Assembly (NCBI RefSeq): GCF_947507565.1
Contig: NC_089190.1
Coordinates: 434,001 to 498,000, forward strand
Length of the DNA: 64,000 bases
Reading direction: 5' to 3'
DNA from: Oscarella lobularis
Taxonomy: Eukaryota > Porifera > Homoscleromorpha > Homosclerophorida > Oscarellidae
This document shows, piece by piece, positions 44,480 to 56,312 of the stretch (position 1 is its first letter; each line of letters opens with the position of its first letter). The notes beneath the pieces are model-generated. The model searched no databases and had not been told where the DNA came from. It was given only the letters and a program-made list of their open reading frames with translations. Position numbers and translations under genes: made by a program.

Positions 44480-45205
44480 ACGAAAACAGCAATGATGAGT
44501 TCGAAAACGAAACGGCTAGTGACCGCGAGCCATCCGACAAAGAAAACAGCAACGTGTGAAACGGTAAAGAAGAGGGCGGCACCCTTCCGCTATCTTGAAT
44601 AAACTTCCGGCGTAGATGGAAACGATTCTCATCCCGATAGCGGCGAGGACAAAGCCGTTTCACGTCCGAGAGCGACGGCGAGACCTCGTAGAGAAGGAAC
44701 ACGCGGCCGAGGACGTCGTATCGGCGGTGGAAGACGACAGAGTCAACGCGACGATTCGGACGAATCGGAAGAATGGACGGATGATTGGTATGACGTCAAC
44801 AGACAAGAATTTTTGTCAATGGACGGTCCTTGGAGAGTTTTTGCGGGAGAATATGACGCTATCACGTAAGAATAAATTTTTCCTCAATAGAAATTTTATT
44901 CAAATTTTTATAGATGATTTGGTTTTTCTTTACTAATTTGGTTTAAGAACTGTTGGCGGTCAACACAAACTTGTATGCTGCAGCAAATTATAGACCTGGT
45001 CATAGTCGAACTTGGAGCCCGGTTATTATCGAGGTATGCAGGAGATATGTCTAACAATTTTCTACAGTGACTTTTAGGAAATGAAAGCCTTTTTGGCCTA
45101 CTAATTATGATGGGCTATATGCGATTTCCTCGCATAGACGATTATTGGCAGAAGAGATTTTCAATTTTGAAGTGCAATTTGTCTGATATAATGACACTAA
45201 CAAGG
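44480..45205 (+). pseudogene. piggyBac-like transposase, N-terminal part
   Basis: An acidic region (DENSNDEFENETASDREPSD) and an Arg-rich stretch lead to SMDGPWRVFAGEYDAIT. After an apparent intron (44866-44947) come LLAVNTNLYAAANYRPGHSR and TWSPVIIEEMKAF. After another intron (about 45033-45077) come GLLIMMGYMRFPRIDDYWQ and DIMTLTR. The TN.YA...W..VT..E...FLGLLI.MG...P....YW pattern is the piggyBac DDE entry. One T is missing in the Phe-Leu-Gly run, shifting frame. The catalytic aspartates downstream are absent; a different transposase begins at 45299. Confidence 0.6.
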
Positions 45206-45298
45206 TGGGCATAAGTGTTTAGATTGGAATTTTTGCCTGAATTACATACATAGTGGAGGTCAAACTTGACCATTCCGGATTTCTGAAAGTTCGTTAAC

Positions 45299-46824
45299 GA
45301 CGATCCTATTCTGAATACGCCTCACCTGCTGCCTGAATTCCCGACGTCCATGTCGATATCAACCGGATGTCGATTCCTTCACTGGAAAGACTTTTCGCGA
45401 AAAGTTTTGACAGTGAAGTCCGTGTATCTTGACGAACACGAAAGGTAAGGTTATACACACCAATTTTGAATTACCTAATTTTTAATTTGAATTTTTGGGA
45501 AGACATTGTCGAATGCAGGGAAACCTACTTTTCGACCCTCTCATTGCTCACTTTCCTGCACAAGCCCCTCCGCTTCCAAGTGACGTCGTCGTAGATAAGT
45601 TTGCAAGAATGTGTTAGGAAAAAACCGTCTAATTAAATAAGTGATTCAAATATAATTAAGATTTAGCCGATTCTTTCGCTGAAAAACACTTCGTGATATG
45701 TTATCATGATTAATCGATATTCCAATCAAACGACGACCAGCGTTATTTTTGGGGCGGCGACGAGCAGACTATTGAAGTACAAGGTATTCAGCTCACTAAC
45801 TATTTTCTGTTAATACAATACATGTATCTACAAATGGAAAAGGACCAAGCATTATGGTGTCGGACTTCGTCGATGAACAATTTCAACGGGTGTCTTGGCT
45901 TCACAGAAGAAGAGTACGCGGCTCTTCCTGCTCCTCAGCGTCATCTTCCTCAGCGTGCGCGAAAGACTTTGGAGCTGGGCTTTCATCGAAATTGTTTCTG
46001 AAGACGAGTGAACATGATGGCACAGCTGAGAACGGCAGTTAAAATTGAGGAACTGATATACTCGCCTCAGTTGTTCATTCTCCTATTCGTGTTTGATAAC
46101 AGCTTGAACCACAATGCGAAGTGTTCGGATTTTCTCGTCGCCTCGAGGATGAACGTGGGGCCAGAAGGCGTTCAGCGGGACACCGTATAAAATGGGCGTC
46201 AATTTCGTATGGTCGACGAGAATGGCGTCCCAAAAGGATTGGCAGCAGTAAATTACTTCATATGGTAGTAAGTATATACTCTAACATTGTAATAATTACT
46301 CAAATCTTGACGGAAAGAGGCGTCAATATTTGCAGAATGCTAAAGAGAGACATGGAGGACACCCTTTCAAAAAACCCAGACTTCGCAGCGAAAAAGTCCG
46401 AAATCGAGATGCTGTTGACATCGCGGGGCCATTTCTGTCTTTTTACTTCAAAATGTCACTGCCAGTTGAAGTAAGAAGTGCAGAAAAAGCACTGTTTCCA
46501 AAATATCAATTAAATCGATAGTCCGATCAAACGACACTGGGGAGACCAAAACGTCATGCTTGGGCGCACTGCAATTACAATTTTGCTGCGCTGAAAAACA
46601 TCGTCGAGGACGCGCTCGCTTCAATATCGGAAGATAAGAATAGGAGGCATTTCCGGAAAGTTCGGAATTACCAGTACGAGTGTCTTTCTGGGTGTAAAGG
46701 TATGGTGGTACTCTTGATTTCTTGCTGTCCCCCAAATAGTGACGTACATGTATTAGGCGGTCGCGAGGTTGAAAAGGCAGTGAAAGTGTACAAGTCGCAT
46801 CGTAGTGTCTTCGTGACTGATTAA
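45299..46824 (+). pseudogene. DDE transposase of a type common in fungi, multi-exon relic
   Basis: In order: CRFLHWKDFSRKVLTVKSVY with LDEHER, a 60-base intron, DIVECRETYF (relatives have YVDGHERPDVV.YR), DDQRYFWGGDEQTIEV, GPSIMVSDFVDEQ, AEYSPQLF-like sequence then FVFDNSLNHNAKCSDFLVAS, RMNVGPEG, RMVDENGVPKGLAAV, NPDFAAKKSEIEMLLTSRGH, a degenerate YPKFHCELN (SKCHCQLK), RHWGDQN, AHCNYNFAALKNIVEDALAS, a 57-base intron (46700-46756), and EVEKAVKVYKSHRSVF before a TAA. The FDNS.NH, ASRMN and CH..LN...W motifs define this family, best known to me from mushroom-forming fungi. Several frame changes and stops. The formal superfamily name is not known to me. Confidence 0.65.
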
Positions 46825-47860
46825 AAGTAGGTAACCCCGGCTTTTCTGAAAGCAAAACCTTGGTTTTTCTAAAAGCCAAACCACGGCTTTTAAAAGCCAT
46901 TCACTTTGCAACAGAAATTGTCCCTGAAAAAATATTATAATATTCATATGTATATATTACATCATTTATATACACATTATTTATAGGTTATTTTTACAAA
47001 GTCTCTAAGTCGCTTTAAGACGTCGCCTTCTAAAAACACCATCACGACTGCTTCCGCCACACGATCGGACCAGCAGCGGGATTTATTGCAAGGGACAGGT
47101 AATAAAAAACCTGATATAATAATGGCTGGATTTAGGACTGCCGAGCAAACTACAAAAAGACGAACCCTTTTGCCTCAACGACTCTGTCGCGCAGAGGACC
47201 AAGAATTCTAGCTATCGGTGCTTTCAAGTGGCCGGCTCATAACGATTTCGTTAGCCTGATTGACGAAGACAGCCACGGCATTGGAATCGTGAGTGTTTCC
47301 TGCCTCCCAAACGCAGGAAACGTTGTCACCATCACAAATGTATGGCATTCTAGGGTAAAATTTTACGCCCTTGACAAAAAGGAGAAAGAGATTCTTTTTA
47401 CGACATACGTCTTGCGCTAGCGCACGCTACGCGATTTCACAATTCTTGTGAATAAGAGCTTTTCGACAAAACTGAGAGGTATGGAAAAAATCGAAACGAT
47501 GAATACATTGGTACTTTACTGGTACTGTAGTAGCTAATGGAAAAGTTGAAGAAGATTCATCGCGTCGTTTCGTCGCAAAACACGAATAATGAAAAAGGTA
47601 TGTAATCGCTTTTTTGATTGAAGAAGGAAGAAGGAGACAAACATCGGAAACGATGAAAACTCTTGTCCAACATCGATAAGCAATTAGTAGCAAAGAAGAA
47701 AGGAAAATATCAAAGCGTAAAGAAATTTTTTGCTTTTGTGACTTTCGCTGCTATTGCACATAATGTGCCAAAAACAACTGGATCGTCTTAACAGTGAGGC
47801 GACGGAAAAACTCCCTGTTGCGTCGTAGTTTCTACTGTTAAAAAAGGCTACGCTCAACAT
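46825..47860. other. No recognised gene
   Basis: A short repeat of AAAACC/GGCTTTT words at 46845-46900 and AT-rich sequence. The minus ORF 47427-47693 has no recognised motif. Confidence 0.3.
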
Positions 47861-48910
47861 TTGACACCGTTTTCATTTGACCGCGTAATTCTGCAACTGA
47901 GAGAGCATAAAAAGGTACCCATTCATGCGTTACGTTTTAAAGAAAATTTTAAAACTTTACTAAATGAGGCAATATTGTTAGGTTCATGCACATGTGGTCA
48001 GCGACGAGCTGGTTCAGGTTCTTTACATCCAGACAGAATTCTGGAAGTTCATCCAAAAGAAAATTGTTGCAACATCAGTTTTTTCAAGCAATTCATGTTG
48101 CGCTGTCGTCATCTCTTTGCTGCAGAAGCAAAACTGAAAATTTGTATGTTTACTACAGCCCTCATCGCTAGAAAATGGACCATTCAATACATAAAAGTTT
48201 ATTTTCACCAGCGTCATGTACCGGCAGCAGATTCAGCATTTGAGGTAAGAAAAATACTTTTCTTTGTCTAGTGTAGAATAAAACAATTTATATGAAGCAG
48301 ATATGTATAACTGAAGACAATGATTGTCCTCTTACGCAGCTGTCATCACACGAGAAGTACGCAAAGGCAAAGAAGATAGGGTGAAAGCTTGAAGAACTGT
48401 GCTCTGAGGTCAGGATAACGCAGTATGTAGAAAGAACCAGTCTGCTTAAGGATCTTGTAAGCATATGGGCTAGAGAACACTATGCCACATTGCTTGATAC
48501 GTCTGAAGACGTTCAATTCCGTGAAGGTATGATAAATTGATATAGTGCAAGTAAATAATAATCAAATAAAATCAATTTATCGACAGGCAGCAATTGCTGT
48601 CTGACGAAAAGGATGGAAAGGACGTTCCATCTTTGAACTTGGCAAATGAGGATGCACGCCAAAGACGTGATGGTGAAACAGATAGCGATCGCGAGAGCGA
48701 TAACACGGTAAGTACGTGTATGACTCACTTCAAATTTGTATGACATGTAGTTACGTCATGATTATTTTTAAGACTGATGTGGCCAGCAAAAGTTGTCAAA
48801 AGAGAGCGACCGAAAGGACATAATGGGACAGTTTTGGGTTTGCCTCGAAAGAGAGCTAGACCGTATGCTTTGAAGGCGTTCACAGACAAAGTTTTGTCAG
48901 AAAAACATAA
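47861..48910 (+). pseudogene. MULE transposase C-terminal region with SWIM zinc finger
   Basis: The frame 47861-48271 contains CCNISFFKQFMLRCRHLFAA, a C.C...L.CRH SWIM finger, then FTTALIARKWTIQYIK. After an intron near 48250-48340 come LSSHEKYAKAKKIG, QYVERTSLLKDLVSIWAREH, then after more splicing RERPKGHNGTVLGLPRKRAR (GRPKG..TVIGLP in relatives). Known: ZSWIM1/3-like Mutator transposases end this way. The DDE catalytic domain upstream was not found. The MULE tail at 14 kb is from a related copy. Stops are present (for example near 48380). Confidence 0.65.
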
Positions 48911-48940
48911 AGGTACATTAATTCCGTCGAAAACATCACA

Positions 48941-49520
48941 TGAATCTACGATAAGCGTCAACGTCTTCCATCTACGCAAGGAAGAAATTTTAAGTTTCGC
49001 GTCCTATGTCTGCCCGATGGACGGCAAGAATGTGAATGAGAAAGGAAACAGGAATGTCATTAACAAAGCGGCACAAGACTTTCTCGTGAAGTCCCTACAC
49101 GAGTCTACATGGATTATCGTAAGTGAAAGACCTTAATGGTATTGTTACTCTAACAACGCGTCCGGGGAGGCAAGGTATTGGCTAATCGCGCTCCTGATTG
49201 TCCAGTCATGTCAATAAGCTAATATAGAGCAAGTAAGTAGGCTAAAATCTAACAGTCATACGAATGTAGGATGAGCGTACACGTTTTCGATCGACGCAGG
49301 GTAGAAATCCTGTGCTTTTTGTCCTATGTCAATAAGGGAACAGTTAAATTATTAAAGAAGCGGCCCAAGACTTCCTCGTGAAGTCTCTAAACGAGCCTAC
49401 ATGGATTATCGTAAGTCAAAGACGTTAGTTGTATTGTTGCTCTTACAACGCGTTCGGGGAAGCAAAGTATTGGCTAATCGCACTCTTGATTGTCCAATCA
49501 TGTCAGTAAGCTAAAATCTA
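48941..49520. repeat. About 300-bp tandem duplication at MULE tail
   Basis: 48941-49255 and 49258-49520 are diverged direct copies, sharing CGTGAAGTC, CATGGATTATCGTAAGT, ATTGGCTAATCGC and GATTGTCCA in the same order. The first copy is open (to 49136); the second is broken by deletions. Confidence 0.75.
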
Positions 49521-50080
49521 TAAGTCTTACAAATCTACGACGTCGAAAAATTGGTGTACTTTATCGATGTTATCGTTTTCTGAACACTGCCGCCAGACTA
49601 GCTCTGGTAAAGTCGGTCATTCAACCTGATATGGATTATAAAGCAGTGATTTGGAACAATTGTCAGCTCGCGTTACAAATCGCTTAAATCGGATTGAGAA
49701 GGGATCTCCGTGTTTCGAAAGGTTTATCTTATCGAGATCGTACGAGCATGGTGGGTGGAGTGTCTTCCCTGCTGAGCAAGTTGGAGCTTCGTTCAGTGCA
49801 ATGCAGGCATCTATCTCATCTTGATCGATTGGTTTATCGGAGTTTTCATTATAGGGCTCTTAAATTCATTTTGGACATTTTCGTTAGCAAGAATGAAAAT
49901 ACCTATCACACTCGTCTCGGAGACACTGGTTTGTTTCTTGTCCGTCCTAACACAGAAGCGTTGCGACAATCTTCAATGTTTTGTGGTAGAGAAAATGTGG
50001 AATTCCTACCGTCCAGCAATCGATCGGTTGTTGATCCTGGCATCTTTAACTTTCTGCTAAAGAAGAATCTCTCAAATTAG
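49500..50080 (+). pseudogene. LINE reverse transcriptase C-terminal fragment (jockey/CR1/RTE-like)
   Basis: LRRRKIGVLYRCYRFLNTAA, LVKSVIQPDMDYKAVIWNN, RIEKGSP (shifted frame), KLELRSVQCRHLSHLDRL, and a tail ending near STVDPGIFNFLLKKNL-like sequence with TAG at 50078-50080. The K.L.R...FL....R..L.....P..DY....W pattern is the post-RT region of APE-type LINEs. The RT core is absent, as expected for a 5'-truncated insertion, and one stop plus a frameshift lie near 49685. Confidence 0.6.
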
Positions 50081-50861
50081 AACTTAAACAGTTTCCCGCA
50101 GCGTCGCAAGACACGGATGGTGGCTTTGACCTCTTCTCTTCAATGACACTTGAATGTCGTCTTTAGTGGCGTTGCACCACAGGCACGGACGAGGTCCTAC
50201 ATTGATAGGTGCTTAGAGCACAAATTGACTTCTTTTTAAAAACCGTTGCATGTTTACTAGAAGTCCAGATATTTCATACACTCTTAAGGGAAACTGGTAG
50301 TCTCCGAAGACAAAAAATTCCAAGCTTTTTCACCACGTAATAACATAAGATCAGTGCTTCCACTTAAAAATGTTGCTGACCGACATTTAAACAAAGTTAT
50401 TTCTACCGTTTCTTCTTGGTGTCGACCATGAACGACGTTTACATTTGTAACACAATCGGCTGCCTCAAAGCAGCAGATCGGATACGTGTTGCATACGGAG
50501 TTAACATAAAGGACGTTTTTCACTTGAAATGAAAAGTTGAAAGATCCGACTCCATGATCGCCTCCAACTTTTACCTACGTCTTTTGGGATGCAACATGCC
50601 AAATCAACCTATCTTTGCTATAAAAAAATATGGCATAATAGTCATGCTTAGTGTTCAAGTGTTATATTACTTCTCCAAGTGATCCAAAGCTGTCAAAAGT
50701 CGTTCTCACAGATCAAGGCGATCACACGCTGCAGGCTTCCGCATTGTCGCAGATCTAGCCTTAAAACTGAAAGGTGCCATCTCAGCAATGATGTCGCCGG
50801 AAACCCAATCTTTTACGATTTCTCTATCCTATCCTGCCGCTCGCCATTACGCCTAACGCCC
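50081..50861. other. No firmly recognised gene
   Basis: The plus ORF 50679-50939 (86 codons) ends like a LINE tail but shows no decisive motif. The minus ORF 50284-50523 is unmatched. Confidence 0.3.
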
Positions 50862-52195
50862 TCAACTCTTGATCCATCTGTTTTTAACTGTATCAAACAC
50901 GAAAATACGCTTTTGAATCTTGCGAAGTATCCTTCTTAGTATCCACAGTTTATTCCACGGCAATGCTAGCTCGGCCTTAAGGGCCAGGCCAGTTCTTGGA
51001 GCAAGGACGTTGTTTGAAAGCACCAAAAGGCCAGAATCTCTTAGCAAAAGGCGGCGGTCTTCTTTTGCCAAGCGAGCCACTTCATGACTCTTTTGCGCGC
51101 GACAGCTCAAGTCTTCTGCGTCTCTTCCGCTAACGGCAGCACAATCTCTTTTAAGAACAGATGTTCTCTGCCGAACACTTTTGCGGTTGACGGCCGAATC
51201 ATTCTTTGCACTACATAGGCCGCTGTTTATTTCTCCACCATCGTAGTCGTTACTACGCTCCTTTGCATTACGTCTGCAAGCGTTGCTGCACGCGGAGTGC
51301 ATTGCAGAAGAGTGGGAGGGGCAAGTGAACATAAAGTTCTGTCACGGTTCTCCTCCTCCTGGCACAAATGGCTCTCAAATTGTTTGAGAGTGAAAATGTT
51401 TTTACAGCCATAAGGACAACGCATCTATTAAAATGAAAAGTGAGTCATCAAAGCAGAATTTCAAAATTTCTGTATATATGCACCTCCAATGATCGGAAGC
51501 TCGTTTTTGCCAGTCCGTGAACTCTTTTAAATAGCCCGTCTTCGACGCTAGACAAAGAGTTTCCATCCAGTAATAGTTGCTCGCAGTTTCTTGTTGGACC
51601 AATCCAATTGCATCCCGGTAATGCATAGCGATATTGCTTTGTCAAGCAATTGAGGCAGGCGAGACGCTGGCACTCTAAGGCGAAAAGTCTGCCCACAACG
51701 TTTTGGCACTCAGGGAAAAAAAGAATCGCCAAAGAATGCGAATGGTTGTAATCGAGAACAAGATCGAGATACAGAACTTGCGGTCGTTTGAAGGAGGGCG
51801 GAGCCATATAGTGGAGAAAGCGTTCTAGAGATTCCACGCTGTTTTTCTTAGGTCGGCGCAAAGCCTTTGCCCGCTTAGGCGATGGACGTCCACCCTTTGC
51901 ATTTCGCAGCGCGCTTCGCATGCAAAACAGGAACCGCCGCTCACTTGATCTTCCCAAGAAAACAGCCTTCTGGATCGGGTGATACAGTCGTAGAGTCCTT
52001 TTGGAAGTTTTCCAGGGCTTCGCGATTATCCAACATTGTTCGCATACGCTGGGAGGGTGTAGCTCCGCTTGATCTGTCGCGACATCGATATCGAAAGCGC
52101 CTTGAATTGCTTCTGCGTGATCGTGGCACGAATACTGACGTCTGGACCGTCTCGAAAGCAGTTTTGCGAAATTCGGCAAAGGAAAAGAAGATATT
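50862..52195 (-). pseudogene. RAG1-N-terminus-like multi-zinc-finger protein
   Basis: Read right to left: RRQYSCHDHAEAIQGAFDID, then TDQAELHPPSVCEQCW, a pattern like the N-terminal zinc region of RAG1 and of invertebrate N-RAG transposon proteins (C...F.IDV..D....HP..VC..C). Next come a KGGRPSPKRAK basic hook, a RING-like block (LFALECQRLACLNC, with Arg where the zinc His is expected), a C2H2 finger (CPYGCKNIFTLKQFESHLC) and a C-terminal helical block (LALKAELALPWNKLWILRRI). At least two frameshifts (near 51440 and 51300). No RAG1 catalytic core. From memory, similar standalone proteins occur in cnidarians; whether they are mobile is unsettled. Confidence 0.5.
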
Positions 52196-52735
52196 GGCGA
52201 TGCTCATTTATTTGAATGGCGTACTTCCGCGTTAAAGGCATCCTAAACTTAGACCCGTACATATAGTGAAAAAATTCTTGTCTGGCGTTACGAAAAAAAG
52301 TGTGCCGGTTTGATCTTAAGAACTTTTAGAAGAAAATTAAATTTGGCACTAATTTGCCTATTACCCAAATTCTGGAAAAGAGGCAAACTACTTCAGTGAC
52401 ATGGCGACTTTACGGACCCAAAACTTACTGTTTTCTCACAAAAACATGCCGAATCGTTCTTAAAGTGCTTTTAACTGACCAATAATAGTCTCCTAAAATT
52501 ATTTGAAAGACGGAAACTCAAATAAAGAAAAGAAATCGCGTCGACGAACGTGTGCTATCAAGCGTTATCAGGAAGTTATCCGGGCGTCACGCAGTAGAGT
52601 AACTGCCGCAGTGAAACAGACGTGGGAGCTACAGCCACCTTTCGACTTCAACGAGTACAAAAATCTTCGATCCTTGAGTAATCCGCAAAGCATTTGGCGA
52701 CTGATTTTTTGTCTGGAGCAATTTCTCCTCGCTGA
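52196..52735. other. No recognised gene
   Basis: The plus ORF 52503-52751 encodes a basic, helical 82-residue frame with no motif and runs into the minisatellite. AT-rich elsewhere. Confidence 0.3.
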
Positions 52736-53690
52736 GGACAATTTGTCGTAGGACAATTTGTCCTGGGAACAATTCGTCCTGGGACAATTTCAAAATTGTC
52801 CTGGGGACAATTTTTACTGGGGACAATTTGTCCTGGGGACAATTTATCCTAGGACAATTTGTCCTGGGGACAATTTGTCCTCGGACAATAAGTCCTGGGA
52901 CAATTTGTCCTGGAACAATTTTAAAATTGTTCTTGGGCAATTTGTCCTAGGGACAATATGTCCTGGGACAATTTGTCCTCTGATAATTTGTCCTGGGACA
53001 ATTTCTCCTCTGACAATTTGTCCTGGGACAATTTTTAAATAGTCTTGGTGACAATTTGTCCTGGGAGAATTTGTCCTGGGACAATTTTAAAATTGTCCTT
53101 GGGACAATTTGTCCTAGGGACAATATGTCCTGGGACAATTTGTCCTCTGACAATTTGTCCTGGGACAATTTCTCCTCTGACAATTCGTCCCGGGACAATT
53201 TTTAAATTGTCTTGGTGACAATTTGTCCTGAGACAATTTGTCCTGGGGACAATTGTTCTGGAAAAAATTGTCCTGGGACAATTTGTCTTGGGACAATTTC
53301 TCCCTGGGACAATTTGTCCTGAGGAAAATTAGTCCTGGGGACAATTTGTCCTCCTACAGTTTGTCCCATGGGGCAATTTGTCCTGGGGACAATTTGTCCT
53401 GAGGACAATTAGTCCTGGGGACAATTTGTCCTGCTACAATTTGTCCCATGGGGCAATTGGTCCTGAGGACAATTTGTCCTGAGGACAATTAGTTCTGGGG
53501 ACAATTTGTCCTGCTACAATTTGTCCCATGGGGCAATTGGTCCTGGGGACAATTTTCCTGAGGACAATTTGTCCTGCTACAATTTGTCCCATGGGGCAAT
53601 TGGTCCTGGGGACAATTTTCCTGAGGACAATTTGTCCTTGGAAAATTTGTCCTGGGGACAATTTGTCCTGGGACAATTTCTCCTGAAGTC
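52736..53690. repeat. Palindromic-unit minisatellite (GGACAATTTGTCC)
   Basis: About 55-60 diverged copies of a 14-18-base unit centred on GGACAATTTGTCC, itself an inverted repeat, joined by CTGG, CTGGG, TAGG or TGAG. Higher-order units of about 100 bases appear at 53400-53680 (CTGCTACAATTTGTCCCATG). Open frames across it are a by-product of the repeat. Confidence 0.9.
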
Positions 53691-53749
53691 ATCCAAGATG
53701 GCGCCGCTCTTAGTAGTATGAAATCGTGGGCGCGGTCTCCCGTTTTGTG

Positions 53750-54446
53750 TAATTTTCGCTGACTCGATCTCTTTTTTTTTGCGAACATCTGCGAGAACCT
53801 CCTCATATTGGACAAAGCTAACCTGAATTTGCTTGTGAAGATTAGCGACGGAAAGGACATTGGCGTCTTTGTCGTGCGACTTGCTAAGGTGTTGTCGGCG
53901 CCGTCGGAAAGGAAAGTGTGCTTTAAGTCGAGAAACTCATGGCTTATGCTACAACGAAAAATAATGTCTTGAGTCGAAAAGACGAGTCTCGTATGGTTTA
54001 CCAGCGAAATTAGAAATTTTTATTTTGAAGATTCCGAACGTCGGACGTTTCGCTGAACAGTCGGTCCAACGAAATCCAAACTCGCTGGACGTCCAGCAGC
54101 GAGTCAAACACCGACTTTACGACATTCAGTCGGGTTTCGAGAGGGATAGCGTATTCAAAATCCTAAAACAGAGTCAGAATAATATTAAATAAACACTTGA
54201 AGTGGTCAAACCTTCAAGCGAGGCGAAAGCTTAATCGCAGAGACGATGTTCAGGCAGTCCCTCGTTTTCATCAGAAGATCTTCTGATCTTTCGATCAGCG
54301 GGAACTTTTTCTTGTAAATGGCGATTTTAAGGTTATACTCCAGGACTTCCTCCACCTAAGCAGTTTAACCAACTTGTAATGTGCCAGACGTCATAAAATC
54401 TTTCGTCGCGCAGCACCAGATTCAAAAAGTCTTCCGTCTCTTCAAC
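53750..54446 (-). pseudogene. Possible dynein heavy-chain-like exons
   Basis: Exons with proper borders on the minus strand: one ending near 54360 (VEETEDFLNLVLRDERFYDV), 54355-54212 (VEEVLEYNLKIAIYKKKFPL and LNIVSAIKLSPRLK), a 49-base intron, then 54162-54010 (LLDVQRVWISLDRLFSETSD) ending in TAA. The VQR.W..L..LF...D pattern resembles the linker region of dynein heavy chains (VQ.LW.YLE.IF...DI). Further coding-like sequence at 53890-53750 (SHDKDANVLSVANLHKQIQ). It could be a real gene's exons or a duplicated fragment; the stop after Phe favours a fragment. Confidence 0.35.
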
Positions 54447-55520
54447 CTAGCGAAAATATTTGAAAAAACTCTTCAAAATCACTCTTTAAGATGACCAATT
54501 CAGATCGTTTATGCAATGATCAGTGTAGGAATCAATTTTGCCTTCCTTTTTCAAAAACGATGATTTTCGACTGGTATGGATTGATTCCCTAAGCAGCCTG
54601 GCTACATTTCACAGCAGAATGAAGTGCACCAACTTTAAGTTTCAAGACGATTGACGAGTTGGGCGGAGAAAATTTTCTGGCACTTCGACAGCTACTGATA
54701 ATTTGCCTGACGACCACGAGCCCTGAAGAGGAATAGCCGACGATAAACTCCTACCCTGGTTTTAGTACGAAACATATTTATTGAGTATTTGTCAAATTAT
54801 GAATTTAACGATGACGTTACCAGGTAAATTATTGATCTCATTCATTGCCATTTTAAAAACAGTTTTAAAATCCTAAACCCGGGCTTATGAAGTCAGTCAG
54901 CTTTATAAAGGAAGAAGAGCCTTTTTCTAAGGTAAAGGCTAGCTCGCTGAGAATAGTATTCTCTAATGTAAAATGTGTAAAAAGTACAAAAGAAAATAAT
55001 GGCATTTATTGAGAAGACAGTTGCATGAAAATTAAAATTATATACACTGTATATGTCGAATTATGTATGTCGTTGGCTACTAACTACCGTAGCTATGGTA
55101 CCCCTGCCGTCTGCGTGAGGTGAAAAACTAAATTCTCCACTGACGAGAGGTTCGATAAAGTGGAAGCCGGTTTCGCATTACCGTACCTGAGTCGGCAAAA
55201 GTTGACGAACTTCGAATACGATAGTCTTCACGGATCCGCACGTTCAGCATGTCTACATAAATATTGGCAATTTGGAACAAAATTTAATCAGTAGGGAATT
55301 GGTGACATTTAATTTGATTTTTGCTGGAAATTTGTTGAGAAACGTGTTGCTAGGTTACAGCTTAGCCCAAAGTCGTCGGGTCCGAAAGAGATAGGAAATG
55401 TAACGTTAGGTTTCTTGTACACCAGGAGGATTTGTATGTAGAGTTTCGCGAGCACGTGAGGGAGCACAAAATGTTCAAAAGAAGAAAAATTCTCAAAAGA
55501 GTATGTCTCTAAAGATAAGG
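54447..55520. other. No recognised gene
   Basis: AT-rich; a few splice-like signals may be upstream exons of the dynein-like fragment, but none was chained. Confidence 0.3.
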
Positions 55521-55562
55521 CCTTAATTAATTAATTAATTAATTAATTAGTTAATTAATTTC
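55521..55562. repeat. TTAA-type microsatellite
   Basis: About nine copies of AATT(A) in CCTTAATTAATTAATTAATT and its continuation, with one G interruption. Confidence 0.9.
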
Positions 55563-55793
55563 TCTTTTTCATTGCCTCAACTACTGTACGAGAATGAATA
55601 AGATGGCATCAAAAGAATGACGGTTATTCTATCGAGAAGATGACTTGACCCATCACCGACTTTTTAGACTCCCAAGTTGAATACAGGTAACCGCCTTCTC
55701 GTTCGGTTACAAACGGAACTTGAGGCAGCCGAGAAGCGACGTAGACTGGCTAAAAAGCGACTCGCGCGATTGGCGAGGCGGGAAGAGGAAGTA

Positions 55794-56312
55794 CAGTCAA
55801 ACCTCTAAGTAGTGGACACTCTCGGGCCAGGCGCCAGTGTCCACTATGGGGAGGTTGTCCACTCTAAGAGGTTCGCCTTTATTTTGATAAATCTCTAGCT
55901 ACACCATAAATTCGTCTACGGTTGTTTGCCTCTGGAAACGTCTGCGGCAAGCAACGACGCTATCAATGACGAAACCGACGTCTTGGGCTCCTTCTAGACA
56001 ATGTTTGGACTCCAAGTATAGCTTTACGTCCTCGAGCTGATAACGGCGTCGCGGACGACTACAGCAGCGCGGACGAGTCACGACTACAGCAGCGCCGACG
56101 ACTACAGCAGCGCGGACGACTACAGCAGAGCGAGCGAGTTGAGCTACAGATGGCATTAGACAAGAATAAAACATCTGCTTCAGAAAGCTTAGTGTCCACT
56201 ATCAGAGGTCCCAATGTACTGAAAAGTATTAAAAGTCAACCGGGACTTTGGTCAGTGTCCACTGTTCAGAGGTGTCCACTATTTAGAATGTCCACTATCA
56301 GAGCTTTGACTG
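55794..56312. mobile_element. Pogo-type MITE, 519 bp, TA target
   Basis: The left end CAGTCAAACCTCTAAGTAGT and the right end (inverse of CAGTCAAAGCTCTGATAGT) match, with repeated GTGGACA subterminal words on both sides, and TA flanks each end (55792-55793, 56313-56314). CAGT starts and TA duplication are typical of pogo/Tigger elements, whose transposase relics occur at 27.6, 42.3 and 56.9 kb. Confidence 0.85.
56045..56135. repeat. 18-bp repeat inside pogo MITE
   Basis: Four or five copies of GCGGACGACTACAGCAGC with variants (GCCGACGACTAC, GACGAGTCACGACTAC). Confidence 0.85.

Noticed and set aside
52758..53721. Several overlapping ORFs with PGQIVPRTNCP-like proteins
   Set aside because: They are translations of the GGACAATTTGTCC minisatellite; every frame and strand gives similar open runs.
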